Origin: Rhodospirillales bacterium BBD 1991-14
GTDB taxonomy: Bacteria > Pseudomonadota > Alphaproteobacteria > Kiloniellales > Kiloniellaceae
Reading direction: 5' to 3'
NCBI GenBank assembly: GCA_001657395.1
Contig: LYSY01000004.1
Location: 62,001-126,000, forward strand
DNA length: 64,000 nt
In this document: one piece after another, positions 31,035 through 39,977 of the stretch
Numbering within the stretch: position 1 is the stretch's first letter
Layout: each line of letters starts with the position of its first letter
Notes under the pieces: generated by a model
What the model was told of the DNA's origin: nothing
Seen by the model: the letters and a program-made list of their open reading frames with translations, nothing else
Database searches by the model: none
Translations under genes and position numbers: made by a program

Positions 31035-31154
31035 TCTGACGCTCCTTTGCCTTCGCTTGGTTATGAAGACAGAGGTTAGCGGTATTTATGCCCGTTGGGT
31101 TAGAAGCTAGGTGAAGATTGCACTTCGGGCCTGTGGAACCGGGGCGCGAGCCTA

Positions 31155-32189
31155 CTAGATCTCGTACTCCATTAGGAGCTCCTCATCCATTTCCGGCAGC
31201 TCGCTGAGGTTGAGGCCGGAAATCGAGATAGTGTTTGTCCGCGCCACTAACAGCGTTAGGGCGGGTTCGCCGTCGGGAAACACGCAGCCCAGCAGGAGCC
31301 GCTGGAAACGCACCGGAATCGCGGGGCCGTTACGGGTCCGGGGAATTTCGCCGCAGATGTGGTCGAGCCGCGCGCCGCCATCCTCGAAAACCTTCGGATA
31401 GGCCTGCGACATGAAGTTGTCGAAGTCGATGCCGATCGGGTCTTCCTGGGAGAAACGGCCGATCGCGCTCTTGGCCCACTCCCAGCCCAGCCAGGTGGCA
31501 TAGGACGACTTTTCGCCGATTTCGACGCAGAGCCAGGCATCCTCGCGGCGGCGATAGACCAGACGGTAGGGTTTCATTTCGGACATGGCCGGGTGTTCGA
31601 GCTGCAGTTCTGCCTGCGACCAGGCCTCGAAGCCGCGCCGCAGCATCGGCGGCCCATCGTGCCAGATGCGGCTGAGGCGATGCTGCTGGGCATGAAACGA
31701 GTAGCCTTTTTTGTCGCGATAGGCGACCCGGTCCAGCGAACTCAGGCCGCGTGTGCGGATGCTCTGGTTCGACAGCCAGCTTTCCGCCATGGCCAGGATC
31801 TGCTCGGCTTCGCGGCGGTGCTGCTCTCCGGCCTCGGTCAGGAAATAGCGCCGGTTGCGCAGTTCCAGCAGCTTGATGCCCTTCATTTCCTCCAGGCTGC
31901 GGATGTGCCGGCGGACCGTCTGGCGGGTCACCCCGAGGATCTCGACCGTCTCGGAAAGGTTGAGAGTGCGCGCTAGGGTGGTAAAGGAGCGGAGGATGTC
32001 GAACAGCGTCGAAGGCTGACGGCTGTCGGCATCGGGGGGGATCATTGGGTGGTTCAAAACGCTGCTGGACCCTCGAACATCGCTGAACGTCGCACAAATC
32101 GGGGCCGCAGCTTGGCGAGCGCGCCGAAAACACTTGGGAACATTATTGTTCCAGTCAGTATCATGAATCAGCACCTCATGCAAAGACAT
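31155..32189 (-). CDS. Transcriptional regulator: LysR-like HTH fused to an unrecognised sensor domain
   Basis: 344 residues. The winged HTH 'LARTLNLSETVEILGVTRQTVRRHIRSLEEMKGIKLLELRNRRYFLTEAG' (about 72-120) resembles the LysR DNA-binding domain. The remaining 200 residues do not look like a LysR effector domain; 'DPIGIDFDNFMSQAYPKVFEDGG' to 'LLLGCVFPDGEPALTLLVARTN' suggests a PAS-like alpha/beta sensor. An in-frame ATG at 32045 is an alternative start, giving about 296 residues. It precedes the GNAT-like gene and is divergent from a small XRE protein across an AT-rich gap. Confidence 0.75.
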   Translation of the reverse strand: MSLHEVLIHDTDWNNNVPKCFRRARQAAAPICATFSDVRGSSSVLNHPMIPPDADSRQPSTLFDILRSFTTLARTLNLSETVEILGVTRQTVRRHIRSLEEMKGIKLLELRNRRYFLTEAGEQHRREAEQILAMAESWLSNQSIRTRGLSSLDRVAYRDKKGYSFHAQQHRLSRIWHDGPPMLRRGFEAWSQAELQLEHPAMSEMKPYRLVYRRREDAWLCVEIGEKSSYATWLGWEWAKSAIGRFSQEDPIGIDFDNFMSQAYPKVFEDGGARLDHICGEIPRTRNGPAIPVRFQRLLLGCVFPDGEPALTLLVARTNTISISGLNLSELPEMDEELLMEYEI

Positions 32190-32288
32190 ACTCTGTAATG
32201 GGTGAATTTATAGAGAATTGATTCATCTTTGAGTTTTAACAAACTGGCGACTGGATTTCGTCACTTGACGATATGTGGGAGCTTGGCG

Positions 32289-32498
32289 GTGACACCGGAA
32301 GACTGTCGGCTAGGAAAGCTGATCAGCCTGGCGCGGGAGGAGCGCAATCTCAGCCGCGACGAGGTGGGCAGAATGCTGGGCATCAGTGCGGAGCAGGTCA
32401 GGCGGTTCGAAGAGGACCGCGAGCGGATGCCGGCGGGGCTGCTGTACCGTCTCGCGGAACTGCTCGATCTTCCCGTAACGGCCTTTTTTCGCAGTTAG
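32289..32498 (+). CDS. Small XRE-family helix-turn-helix protein
   Basis: 69 residues from the GTG at 32289; a TTG at 32229 would add 20 residues. Almost the whole protein is one Cro/CI-type HTH: 'LGKLISLAREERNLSRDEVGRMLGISAEQVRRFEEDRERMPAGLLYRLAELLDLPVTAFF'. It has no second domain, so it probably acts as a DNA-binding repressor or an accessory factor. It is divergent from the LysR-headed regulator with about 100 bp between them. Confidence 0.75.
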   Translation: MTPEDCRLGKLISLAREERNLSRDEVGRMLGISAEQVRRFEEDRERMPAGLLYRLAELLDLPVTAFFRS

Positions 32499-32567
32499 CA
32501 GCCCGAAACGGAGGGCCCGGCGCCTCGGGCGTCGGTCTTTGCGGAACATGGGTGGCTCCCTGCAAGG

Positions 32568-33266
32568 TCACGCCACCTGTTTCGGCACGGATGCGAGGCG
32601 GTTGAGGCCGAGCCACTTCAGTATGTTTTTCTGCAGGGCCTTGTCGCCGGTCAGCATCATGCGTTCGTCCTTGATCGCCTTGGCCATGGGTTCGAGCCCC
32701 ATCCAGATGGCCGTCATGGTGCGCAGGTCGGTGTGTACGAAGAGATCGACGTCGAAGCCCGGTTCGACCATGCAGAGGTCCACCCCCTCCTTTGGGTCCA
32801 CGACCAGCCACCAGTTGCGCTCCGTCGAACGGCGCTCCGGGTAGATGAACTGAATCACGCTGCGCTGGCGCGGCAGTTCGGGCACCTGGATGTTGCGGCG
32901 CATGTCCCACATCAGCAGACCGGCGTCCAGCTTCTCCAGTTGCGGCTGGGTCTCGGTCCAGCGCTGTCCCCAGATCCCCATGGCATCGACGATCGGGCCC
33001 AGTTCCTTGCCGGAGGGGGTGAGGTGATACTCCATCACGCCAGGCTCCCCCGCGACGGGCACTTTCTTCACAATGCCGTTATCTTCCAGCTCTTTCAGGC
33101 GCTTTGACAGCAGCGCCGGCGACATCCGCGGCATGCCGCGGCGCAGATCGTTGAAGCGTGTGGTGCCGGCCACCAGTTCGCGCACCAGCACCATGGTCCA
33201 GCGCGTGCAAAGGATTTCCGCGGCCATGGACACCGGACAGAACTGCTGATAGCTGCCGCTGGTCAT
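32568..33266 (-). CDS. HxlR-family regulator with C-terminal SCP2-like domain
   Basis: 232 residues. HxlR winged HTH in residues 1-100: 'CPVSMAAEILCTRWTMVLVRELVAGTTRFNDLRRGMPRMSPALLSKRLKELE'. The second half (about 125-225) looks like an SCP2-like sterol/lipid-binding domain: 'DVDLFVHTDLRTMTAIWMGLEPMAKAIKDERMMLTGDKAL'. This two-part architecture is known in proteobacteria and suggests control by a hydrophobic ligand. It is divergent from the methyltransferase at 33457 with a 190-bp gap, so that gene is the likely target. Confidence 0.88.
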   Translation of the reverse strand: MTSGSYQQFCPVSMAAEILCTRWTMVLVRELVAGTTRFNDLRRGMPRMSPALLSKRLKELEDNGIVKKVPVAGEPGVMEYHLTPSGKELGPIVDAMGIWGQRWTETQPQLEKLDAGLLMWDMRRNIQVPELPRQRSVIQFIYPERRSTERNWWLVVDPKEGVDLCMVEPGFDVDLFVHTDLRTMTAIWMGLEPMAKAIKDERMMLTGDKALQKNILKWLGLNRLASVPKQVA

Positions 33267-33456
33267 CGGATTTTTTCCGTTCTGCGTTCATCTCCCGCCG
33301 TGATTTTAGCCGAGTCCCCGGTTCAGAATCTATACCGGGTCGATTCAGTTTCTGAACTGGAGCGGCCGGGGCAGCCTGTGACATCTCCCCTCTCGCCGCT
33401 CTACGCGCCCCGGGGAACCAGCCCCGCCACCGGCGCATCTCTAAGGAACTGACACC

Positions 33457-34287
33457 ATGACTGTTGCCCTGCAACAAACCCCACCCGCCACAGGACTGGA
33501 TGCGGTAAAGGCCAAACAGCAGGCCGCCTGGGCCTCCGGCGACTACGCCATCATCGGCACGACGCTGCAGATCGTCGGCGAGCAGCTCTGCGAAACCGCG
33601 AACCTGCGCCCTGGCGCCAAGGTTCTGGACGTGGCCGCCGGCAACGGCAACGCCACCCTGGCCGCGGCGCGGCGCTTCTGCCAGGTCACCTCCACCGACT
33701 ACGTCGAGACGCTGCTCGACAAGGCCCGTGCCCGGGCGGCGGCGGAGCGCCTGGAGGTGGCTTTCGAACTGGCCGATGCCGAGGCGCTGCCCTATGCCGA
33801 CGCCAGCTTCGATGCGGTGCTGTCGACCTACGGCGTCATGTTCACGCCGGACCAGGCCAAGGCCGCGGCGGAGATGACCAGGGTCTGCCGGTCCGGCGGG
33901 CTGATCGCACTGGCCAACTGGACGCCGGAGGGCTTCATCGGACAGGTCTTCAAGACCATCGGCAAGCACCTGCCGCCGCCCGAAGGCGTGCAGTCCCCCG
34001 CGCGCTGGGGCACGAAGCAGGCCTTGCAGGACCTCTTCGGCGACGCCGCAGTTTCCATCGACGTGACGCCGCGCCAATTCACCTTCCGCTATCTTTCCGT
34101 CGATCATTTCATTGATGTCTTTCGCCGCTACTACGGCCCCATTCACAAGGCCTATCTCGCGCTCGGCGATGCCAGCGACGGCCTGGAGGCCGATCTGCGC
34201 GCCCTGTTGACGCGCTTCAACACGGCCACCGACGGCACCCTGGTGTTGCCGTCGGACTATGTCGAGGTGGTGATCCGCAAGGCCTGA
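33457..34287 (+). CDS. Class I SAM-dependent methyltransferase
   Basis: 276 residues. SAM-binding motif I 'VLDVAAGNGNATLAAARR' (about 57-74), then 'TDYVETLLDKARARAAAERL', 'ADAEALPYADASFDAVLSTYGVMF' (motifs II-III) and 'RSGGLIALANWTPEGFIG'. It is like the UbiE/Methyltransf_11 group with a small-molecule substrate. The upstream divergent HxlR-SCP2 regulator suggests induction by a lipid-like or aromatic compound. A ribosome site AAGGA precedes the ATG. Confidence 0.88.
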   Translation: MTVALQQTPPATGLDAVKAKQQAAWASGDYAIIGTTLQIVGEQLCETANLRPGAKVLDVAAGNGNATLAAARRFCQVTSTDYVETLLDKARARAAAERLEVAFELADAEALPYADASFDAVLSTYGVMFTPDQAKAAAEMTRVCRSGGLIALANWTPEGFIGQVFKTIGKHLPPPEGVQSPARWGTKQALQDLFGDAAVSIDVTPRQFTFRYLSVDHFIDVFRRYYGPIHKAYLALGDASDGLEADLRALLTRFNTATDGTLVLPSDYVEVVIRKA

Positions 34288-34347
34288 TCACGCCGGAACT
34301 CGGCCGGGCCAAGGCCGGCCGGGGCGTTTGGTTCGCCCCAAACGGAA

Positions 34348-34370
34348 GGGACCCGCATCAAGCGGGTCCC
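34348..34370. terminator. Rho-independent-type hairpin between convergent genes
   Basis: GGGACCCGC (34348-34356), loop ATCAA, GCGGGTCCC (34362-34370). It lies between the methyltransferase (+) and the DegP-like gene (-). The following tract is GACTGTTTT on the + strand, so T-richness is only moderate; a weaker GGGGCG/CGCCCC hairpin (34321-34339) precedes it. Confidence 0.7.
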
Positions 34371-34409
34371 GACTGTTTTGGCCGGACTGTTTTAGCCCGG
34401 CTGTTTTGG
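34371..34409. repeat. Imperfect 14-bp tandem repeat next to a terminator hairpin
   Basis: The unit GACTGTTTTGGCCG is repeated about 2.7 times with small changes (34371-34384, 34385-34398, 34399-34409). It directly follows the terminator hairpin and multiplies its short T-tract, and it precedes the 3' end of the minus-strand DegP-like gene. Confidence 0.65.
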
Positions 34410-34437
34410 AAAGACGATCGTCTGAGACGTCCGGCGC

Positions 34438-35451
34438 CTAGTAGGTCGGGTTGAGCCTCAGATAGTCGTAGCGGTCGCCCGACTTGATGGAGACCTCGCG
34501 AAAGCCGTTGTCCCCTTTCAGGATGGTGAGCGGCACGTCGATCCCGGCACTGCCGAGCGCCCAGACCTTGCGGTAGAAGTCGGCCAACGTGCTGACCGGC
34601 TCGCCCTGGACGGCGACGATGATGTCGTTCTCCGTGATGCCGGCCGAGGCGGCGGGTCCGTCCGGGGAGACCCGGTTGATGAAGACCCTGCCGCGGACCT
34701 CTTCGGTGAAGAGGCCAAGCCAGGGCTTGGCCGGACCGCCGGCGCGGCCCTGGCGCATCAGGTCTTCCATGATCGGCTCCAATAGCGAGATCGGCACGAA
34801 CATGTTGCCGGGGAACTGCCCGCCTTCGGTCAGGGCATCGCCGACGATCAGCGAGCCGATGCCCAGGAGACGGCCATCGGCGCCGATCAGCGCCGCGCCG
34901 CCGAAGCTGCGGTAGGGCGGGGCGGTGAAGATGGCGCTGTCCAGCAGGTACTCCCAATAGCCGGCGAACTCCCGCCGGGAGACCACCATCGCCGGGCTCG
35001 GGCCGTCCGGGCCGGCGACCAGCACCTGGGTCTGCGCCGGAAGGTCGTCGGAATCGCCGAGCTCAATCGGTGCGATGTCCAGAGGCGTTGCCGGACGCAG
35101 CAGGCCGAAGCCCGTGTCGTAGTCATAGGCGACAATCTCTGCCGGGATCGTTGCGCCGTCCTGCAACTGGATCTCGGCCTGAACGGCTTCGAGGATCAGA
35201 TAGCCGATCGTCAGCACCAGGCCGTCGCTGATGACGACCCCGCCGCCTTCCCGTTCGGTGCCCAGCGTTCCCGCAGTGCGGGCATCGGGCGGGACCTCGG
35301 CGCGCACGGTGACGACCGCGCTCAGCGGGTTGGCGGAGGCGGGCAGGGCCGCCAGTCCCAAAAGCAGAAGAAGGCTGAAAAACGCGAGGGTTCGCATGGT
35401 CGCGAATAACCGGGGGCATGCCTTCGGCAGGCCGTGAGCTTCTGTCCACAT
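34438..35451 (-). CDS. DegP/HtrA-like secreted pseudoprotease with PDZ domain
   Basis: 337 residues from the ATG at 35451, which has AGGAGAG upstream; the signal-like helix spans about 21-40 (start at 35397 is an alternative). A trypsin-like double barrel (about 45-230) is followed by a PDZ domain (about 244-330, 'WLGLFTEEVRGRVFINRVSPDGPAASAGITENDIIVAVQG'). Aligned by eye to DegP, the catalytic His (TNNHVV) is Tyr84 in TIGYLI, the Asp is Gly114 in TGFGLL, and the Ser (GNSGG) is Phe183 in RSFGG. All three triad residues are therefore missing, while the fold motifs remain. It should be non-proteolytic and act as a periplasmic peptide-binding or regulatory protein. Confidence 0.87.
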   Translation of the reverse strand: MWTEAHGLPKACPRLFATMRTLAFFSLLLLLGLAALPASANPLSAVVTVRAEVPPDARTAGTLGTEREGGGVVISDGLVLTIGYLILEAVQAEIQLQDGATIPAEIVAYDYDTGFGLLRPATPLDIAPIELGDSDDLPAQTQVLVAGPDGPSPAMVVSRREFAGYWEYLLDSAIFTAPPYRSFGGAALIGADGRLLGIGSLIVGDALTEGGQFPGNMFVPISLLEPIMEDLMRQGRAGGPAKPWLGLFTEEVRGRVFINRVSPDGPAASAGITENDIIVAVQGEPVSTLADFYRKVWALGSAGIDVPLTILKGDNGFREVSIKSGDRYDYLRLNPTY

Positions 35452-35539
35452 GCCGCTCTCCTATGGCTGCGGCGTTTCCCCCTGCTTTATTTTGACCATA
35501 GCACAAAATCGCGAAGGCGCAGGCGTCTAATCTCTTCCA

Positions 35540-36679
35540 TTAGTCTTCGAGCAAGTAATCGCCCTGACGGTGCGGCAAAGCATCCTCTCCGACCACCTTG
35601 GCAATGGGCATGCCAGGGCGGGCATAGCGCTGGGTGCGGCGCGACAGCACCAGGCCCGAGGCGCGCGTGGTGACCGGCAGGCGCGCATGCTCCGGCACTG
35701 CTGTCGGATCCACGACCCAGGCGATCACGTCCCCTGCTTCCACTTCATCGCCAAGCTGCACGGTGTAGGCCAGCACGCCGGTTGCGGGTGCGCGCACCGA
35801 ATCGGTCGCATCCAGGCGTGTCGCCTGGCAGCGCAGGGTCGGCGGCGGCGGCGGGTCACCGGCAACAACGCCGAAGCGCTGCAGGCTGTGAAACAGGGCC
35901 TGGGCGTCACCGGCGGCGGTGGCATCGTCCACGTCGGCGAAGCCGCGCAGCTCCACCGTCGCGGCGAGGCAGGCGGCGGGAATGGGGTGCTGCGGATAGT
36001 GCTTGGCAAGCCGCGTCCAGGGTGTGGAGAAGGTCTCGTCAAAGGAATTGCCGCCGGAATCCTCCGCCAGCAGCACCGCCCGGCATCCCAGATCGGCGGC
36101 AAAGTCGGCCGCCTGGGGCCAGTGCGCGGGAATGAGGAAGAGGTGCATCAGCGACTCGTCGTCGCAATGCAGGTCCCAGACCAGGTCGGCATCCACCGCG
36201 AGCGAGGCCAGCGTCAGCCGCAGCGACTCCAGTTCGCTGCCCGGCTCCTGGGCCTCCAGGTGGGCGCGCTGCGCGGCGCGGATCGCCGCCACGTTGGCCG
36301 TCTCGTCGCTGCCCAGTTTGTCCGCCAGTCCCTCAACGATGGGGGTATAGAGGTCCGGCCAGTTGCGGTTGAAGTTGCCGCCGCCGCCGGCCTCGTAGCG
36401 CCCGAGGTGCATGCCGTTGGCGAACTGGGCGAGGCCGATGGGATTGGCGTAAGGCACCAGGACAACCTCACCCCGGATCTCGCCGCGCCCCTCCGCTGCC
36501 GCCAGCAGGCCGTGGAGGTGATGCAGCACCAGGAGCCCCGGCGTCTCATCGGCATGGAGCGAAGCCTGCAGATAGGCCTTGGGCCGCGCACCCGGCTGCC
36601 CGAAACGGTGGACTGTCAGCACGCGGCTGGTGCCGGGGCTGGCGGCGAGCAGGGGGATGGTTTCGGTCCTGGGGGGCAT
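35540..36679 (-). CDS. Succinylglutamate desuccinylase/aspartoacylase (AstE/AspA) family protein
   Basis: 379 residues. Zinc-carboxypeptidase-like fold with ligand pair H-x-x-E in 'ASLHADETPG', later His in 'DLHCDDESLMH' and catalytic Glu in 'ATVELRGFADV'. 'GGNFNRNWPDL' matches the substrate Arg segment of the family. A C-terminal beta-rich segment ('APATGVLAYTVQLGDEVEAGDVIAWVVDP') resembles a biotinyl/lipoyl-like barrel seen in this family. Probably deacylates an N-acyl amino acid. It lies upstream of the DegP-like gene on the same strand with an 88-bp gap. Confidence 0.88.
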   Translation of the reverse strand: MPPRTETIPLLAASPGTSRVLTVHRFGQPGARPKAYLQASLHADETPGLLVLHHLHGLLAAAEGRGEIRGEVVLVPYANPIGLAQFANGMHLGRYEAGGGGNFNRNWPDLYTPIVEGLADKLGSDETANVAAIRAAQRAHLEAQEPGSELESLRLTLASLAVDADLVWDLHCDDESLMHLFLIPAHWPQAADFAADLGCRAVLLAEDSGGNSFDETFSTPWTRLAKHYPQHPIPAACLAATVELRGFADVDDATAAGDAQALFHSLQRFGVVAGDPPPPPTLRCQATRLDATDSVRAPATGVLAYTVQLGDEVEAGDVIAWVVDPTAVPEHARLPVTTRASGLVLSRRTQRYARPGMPIAKVVGEDALPHRQGDYLLED

Positions 36680-36841
36680 CGGGGGAGTCCTGTGAGGGAG
36701 GGCGACGGCGGCATCAAAGGCGCAGCGCCGGCTGCGGTCAAGGCCGGCCTGCCCCCGGCCTTTGGCAGGGGCGCGTCAGTTGCCCGGCGGCGGGCCGTTT
36801 CCGCGCGTGAGCGGCCGCCCGCCTTGCGCTATAAGGAGGGC

Positions 36842-39145
36842 ATGTCAGATCCTCAAGTCTCGGAACCCGGGGCGGGGCCCATGGCCCCCCAGCCTTATCC
36901 CTATCTCGACGCCCTGAACGAGGGCCAGCGCGCCGCCGTCGAGGCGCTGGACGGCCCGGTTCTGGTGCTGGCCGGTGCCGGCACCGGCAAGACCCGCGTT
37001 CTGACCACGCGCCTGGCGCACCTGCTGATGACCGGGCGCGCCCGCTCGCCGGGGGAGATCCTGGCGGTCACCTTCACCAACAAGGCGGCGCGGGAGATGA
37101 AGGACCGGGTCGCCGCCCTGCTCGAGCGGCCCTCGGTGGAGGGTTGGTGGCTCGGCACCTTCCATGCCATGGCGGTGCGCATCCTCCGGCGCAATCCGGA
37201 GGCTGTGGGCCTGCGCAGCAACTTCACCATCCTCGACACCGACGACCAGATCCGCCTGGTGAAGCAGATCCTGCAGGCCGAATCGGTGGACGAGAAGAAG
37301 TGGCCGGCCCGCGCCCTGCTGTCGATCTTCGAACGCTGGAAGGACCGCGGCCTGACGCCGGAGAAGGTCTCGGCGGGGGAGGCGGGCGATTTCGCCCGCG
37401 GCCGCGCGGTGGAACTCTACGCCACCTACCAGGAGCGTCTCAGAACCCTCAACGCCTGCGACTTCGGCGACCTGCTGCTGCACAACCTCACGCTCTTTCA
37501 GAACGAGCCGGAGTTGCTGGCCGACTACCACCGGCGCTTCCGCTACATCCTGGTCGACGAATACCAGGACACCAACGTGGCCCAGTACCTCTGGCTGCGC
37601 CTGCTCGCCCAGGGTCACAAGAACATCTGCTGCGTCGGTGACGACGACCAGTCGATCTATGGCTGGCGCGGCGCCGAGGTCGGCAACATCCTGCGTTTCG
37701 AGGAAGACTTTCCCGGCGCAAAGGTGGTCCGGCTGGAGCGCAACTACCGCTCCACCGGGCGCATCCTGGCCGCGGCCTCCGGTCTGATCGCGCACAACGA
37801 AGGGCGCCTGGGCAAGACCCTCTGGACCGAGGGCGAGGAGGGCGAGCTCATCCGCCTGCGCGGCCTCTGGGACGGCGAAGCCGAGGCCCGCTTCGTCGGC
37901 GAGGAGATCGAGGCCATGCAGGCCCGGGACAAGGACCTGGACCTGAAGGAGATCGCCATCCTGGTGCGCACCGGCGCCCAGACCCGGGAGTTCGAGGAAC
38001 GCTTCATCACCCTCGGCCTGCCCTATCGCGTGGTCGGCGGCCCGCGCTTCTACGAGCGCATGGAGATCCGCGACGCGCTGGCCTATCTGCGCGTGATCCA
38101 GTCACTGGACGACGATCTCGCCTTCGAGCGTATCATGAACAAGCCCAAGCGCGGCCTGGGCAACGCCACCCTGCAGTTGCTCTATCAGACCGCGCGGGCC
38201 GGCAACGTGCCCCTCACCCTGGCGGTGCGCCGCCTGCTCGACACCGACGAACTGCGCCCCGCCGCGCGCCGCGCGCTGGGCACCCTGATGGCCGACTTCG
38301 ACCGCTGGCGGGAGATGACGGAGACGACGCCCCACCCCGAACTGGCGGAGATGGTGCTGGAGGAGTCCGGCTACACCGAGATGTGGCTGAACGACAAGTC
38401 GCTGGAAGCGCCCGGACGGCTGGAGAACCTGAAGGAACTGGTCAACGCCATGGGCGAGTTCGAGACCCTGGCCGGCTTCCTGGAGCATGTCTCCCTGGTC
38501 ATGGAGGCGATCTCCCAGGAAGGCCAGGACGTCATCACCATCATGACGCTGCATGCGGCCAAGGGCCTGGAGTTCGACACCGTCTTCCTGCCGGGCTGGG
38601 AGGAGGGGCTGTTCCCCAACCAGCGCGCCCTCGACGAGACCGGAAGGCGCGGGCTGGAGGAGGAGCGCCGCCTCGCCTATGTCGGCCTGACACGGGCGCG
38701 CAAGCGGGTGATCATCTCCTTTGCCGCCAACCGGCGCATGCACGGTTCCTGGGCCGCGGCGATTCCTTCGCGCTTTGTCGACGAGTTGCCGGGCGAGCAT
38801 GTCGCCCAGGAAAGCGACCAGGGCATTTACGGCGCCGCCAGCTCCGCATTTGGCGGCATGGGGGAAGGCATGGGCGCCTGGCGCGAGGCGCGGGTGAGCC
38901 CGGGCCTCAGCCGGGCGCGGGCGCGCCAGGGCCAGGAGAGCGCCCCCTTCATCGACGTGACGCCGACGCGCATCGAGACCATCGGCAGCGGTGCGTTCCA
39001 GCGCGGCGACCGGGTGTTCCATCAGAAGTTCGGCTACGGCTCCATCGCCTCGGTGGAGGGCGAGCGCCTCAACATCCGTTTCGACAAGGCCGGCGACAAG
39101 AAGGTCATCGCCAGCTTCGTCGTGCCCGCCGATCAGGCCGGCTAG
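36842..39145 (+). CDS. uvrD: ATP-dependent DNA helicase UvrD/PcrA
   Basis: 767 residues from the ATG at 36842, set by a perfect AAGGAGGG just upstream. SF1A helicase: Walker A 'LAGAGTGKTRVL' (GAGTGKT 45-51), motif II 'VDEYQDTN', motif III 'VGDDDQSIYGWRGAE', motif V 'TIMTLHAAKGLEFDTVFLPGWEEGLFPN', motif VI 'RRLAYVGLTRARKRV'. A C-terminal Tudor-like element 'RGDRVFHQKFGYGSIASVEG' binds RNA polymerase in relatives. Role: nucleotide-excision and mismatch repair. The stop overlaps the stop of the convergent SDR gene by 4 bp. Confidence 0.97.
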   Translation: MSDPQVSEPGAGPMAPQPYPYLDALNEGQRAAVEALDGPVLVLAGAGTGKTRVLTTRLAHLLMTGRARSPGEILAVTFTNKAAREMKDRVAALLERPSVEGWWLGTFHAMAVRILRRNPEAVGLRSNFTILDTDDQIRLVKQILQAESVDEKKWPARALLSIFERWKDRGLTPEKVSAGEAGDFARGRAVELYATYQERLRTLNACDFGDLLLHNLTLFQNEPELLADYHRRFRYILVDEYQDTNVAQYLWLRLLAQGHKNICCVGDDDQSIYGWRGAEVGNILRFEEDFPGAKVVRLERNYRSTGRILAAASGLIAHNEGRLGKTLWTEGEEGELIRLRGLWDGEAEARFVGEEIEAMQARDKDLDLKEIAILVRTGAQTREFEERFITLGLPYRVVGGPRFYERMEIRDALAYLRVIQSLDDDLAFERIMNKPKRGLGNATLQLLYQTARAGNVPLTLAVRRLLDTDELRPAARRALGTLMADFDRWREMTETTPHPELAEMVLEESGYTEMWLNDKSLEAPGRLENLKELVNAMGEFETLAGFLEHVSLVMEAISQEGQDVITIMTLHAAKGLEFDTVFLPGWEEGLFPNQRALDETGRRGLEEERRLAYVGLTRARKRVIISFAANRRMHGSWAAAIPSRFVDELPGEHVAQESDQGIYGAASSAFGGMGEGMGAWREARVSPGLSRARARQGQESAPFIDVTPTRIETIGSGAFQRGDRVFHQKFGYGSIASVEGERLNIRFDKAGDKKVIASFVVPADQAG

Positions 39146-39909
39146 ATCCCGCTGGCGAGATAACCGCCATCGACCACGAGGTCGGCGCCGGTTACATAGC
39201 TGGACGCATCCGAAGCCAGGAAAACAGCGGCGCCGACCAACTCTGACGTTTCGCCAAATCGACCGAGCGGCGTGCGGTCACGCAGCCTTGCCGTGCGCTC
39301 CGATGACATCCGCTTGCGGTTGAGTTCAGTGAGAAACACACCGGGTGAAATTGAGTTGATGCGAACCCCGAGCGGTGCCCATTCTACTGCCAGCGTACGG
39401 GTCAAGCCCAGAACGCCGTGCTTTGTCATGGCATAGACCGCCGCATTGGGCCAACCGCGGTGCGCCGCCAGAGAGGCGATCGTAATGACAGTGCCGCGAC
39501 CGCGCTCCAGCATCGGTGCGGCGAGATGAGTGCAGGCGAAGAACACGCTTTTGAGGTTGGTGTCCATAAGGTGGTCGTAGTCGCCTTCGCTGAATTCACC
39601 GGCAGGTTGAAGCATGGTCGTACCCTGGCAGGTGACCAAGCTGTCGAGAGGCCCTAAGCGCTCCGCAAACGACCGGCCGAGGCGCTTGATCGCCTCAAGA
39701 TCGGTCACATCGGCGGTAAAACCGCTGACCGGGGGGGCATCGACGCCAATCGCGGCATTGAGCTGCTGCACCGCCGCTTCAACCTTATCTTGGCGCCGCC
39801 CGGCTATGGCGACCCGCGCACCGGCTTGGCGAAAACCGGCGGCAATGGCCAAGCCGATACCGCTCGACCCCCCGATGATCAACGCGTTCGACCCGTTCAA
39901 GGCGGTCAT
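39142..39909 (-). CDS. SDR-family oxidoreductase
   Basis: 255 residues. Classical SDR with GGSSGIG loop, Ser in 'ITIASLAAHRG' and YAMTK catalytic pair, ending 'ADLVVDGGYLASGI'. It is divergent from the TAXI-TRAP genes, with the palindromic site 39978-39997 between them. It is probably part of the same catabolic block as the Ldh-family enzyme and the SDR at 45406. The local base composition is visibly less GC-rich than uvrD. Confidence 0.88.
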   Translation of the reverse strand: MTALNGSNALIIGGSSGIGLAIAAGFRQAGARVAIAGRRQDKVEAAVQQLNAAIGVDAPPVSGFTADVTDLEAIKRLGRSFAERLGPLDSLVTCQGTTMLQPAGEFSEGDYDHLMDTNLKSVFFACTHLAAPMLERGRGTVITIASLAAHRGWPNAAVYAMTKHGVLGLTRTLAVEWAPLGVRINSISPGVFLTELNRKRMSSERTARLRDRTPLGRFGETSELVGAAVFLASDASSYVTGADLVVDGGYLASGI

Positions 39910-39977
39910 GAGGTGGTCTCCCCTTTGATGTTTCCGCGCAGCGGCTGCTTCTCGATTCGACTATTGCGTTCCTGTTC

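Noticed and set aside
35570-36841. In-frame N-terminal extension of uvrD by over 400 codons
   Set aside because: It lies opposite the AstE/AspA gene, and uvrD has a perfect ribosome site before the ATG at 36842.
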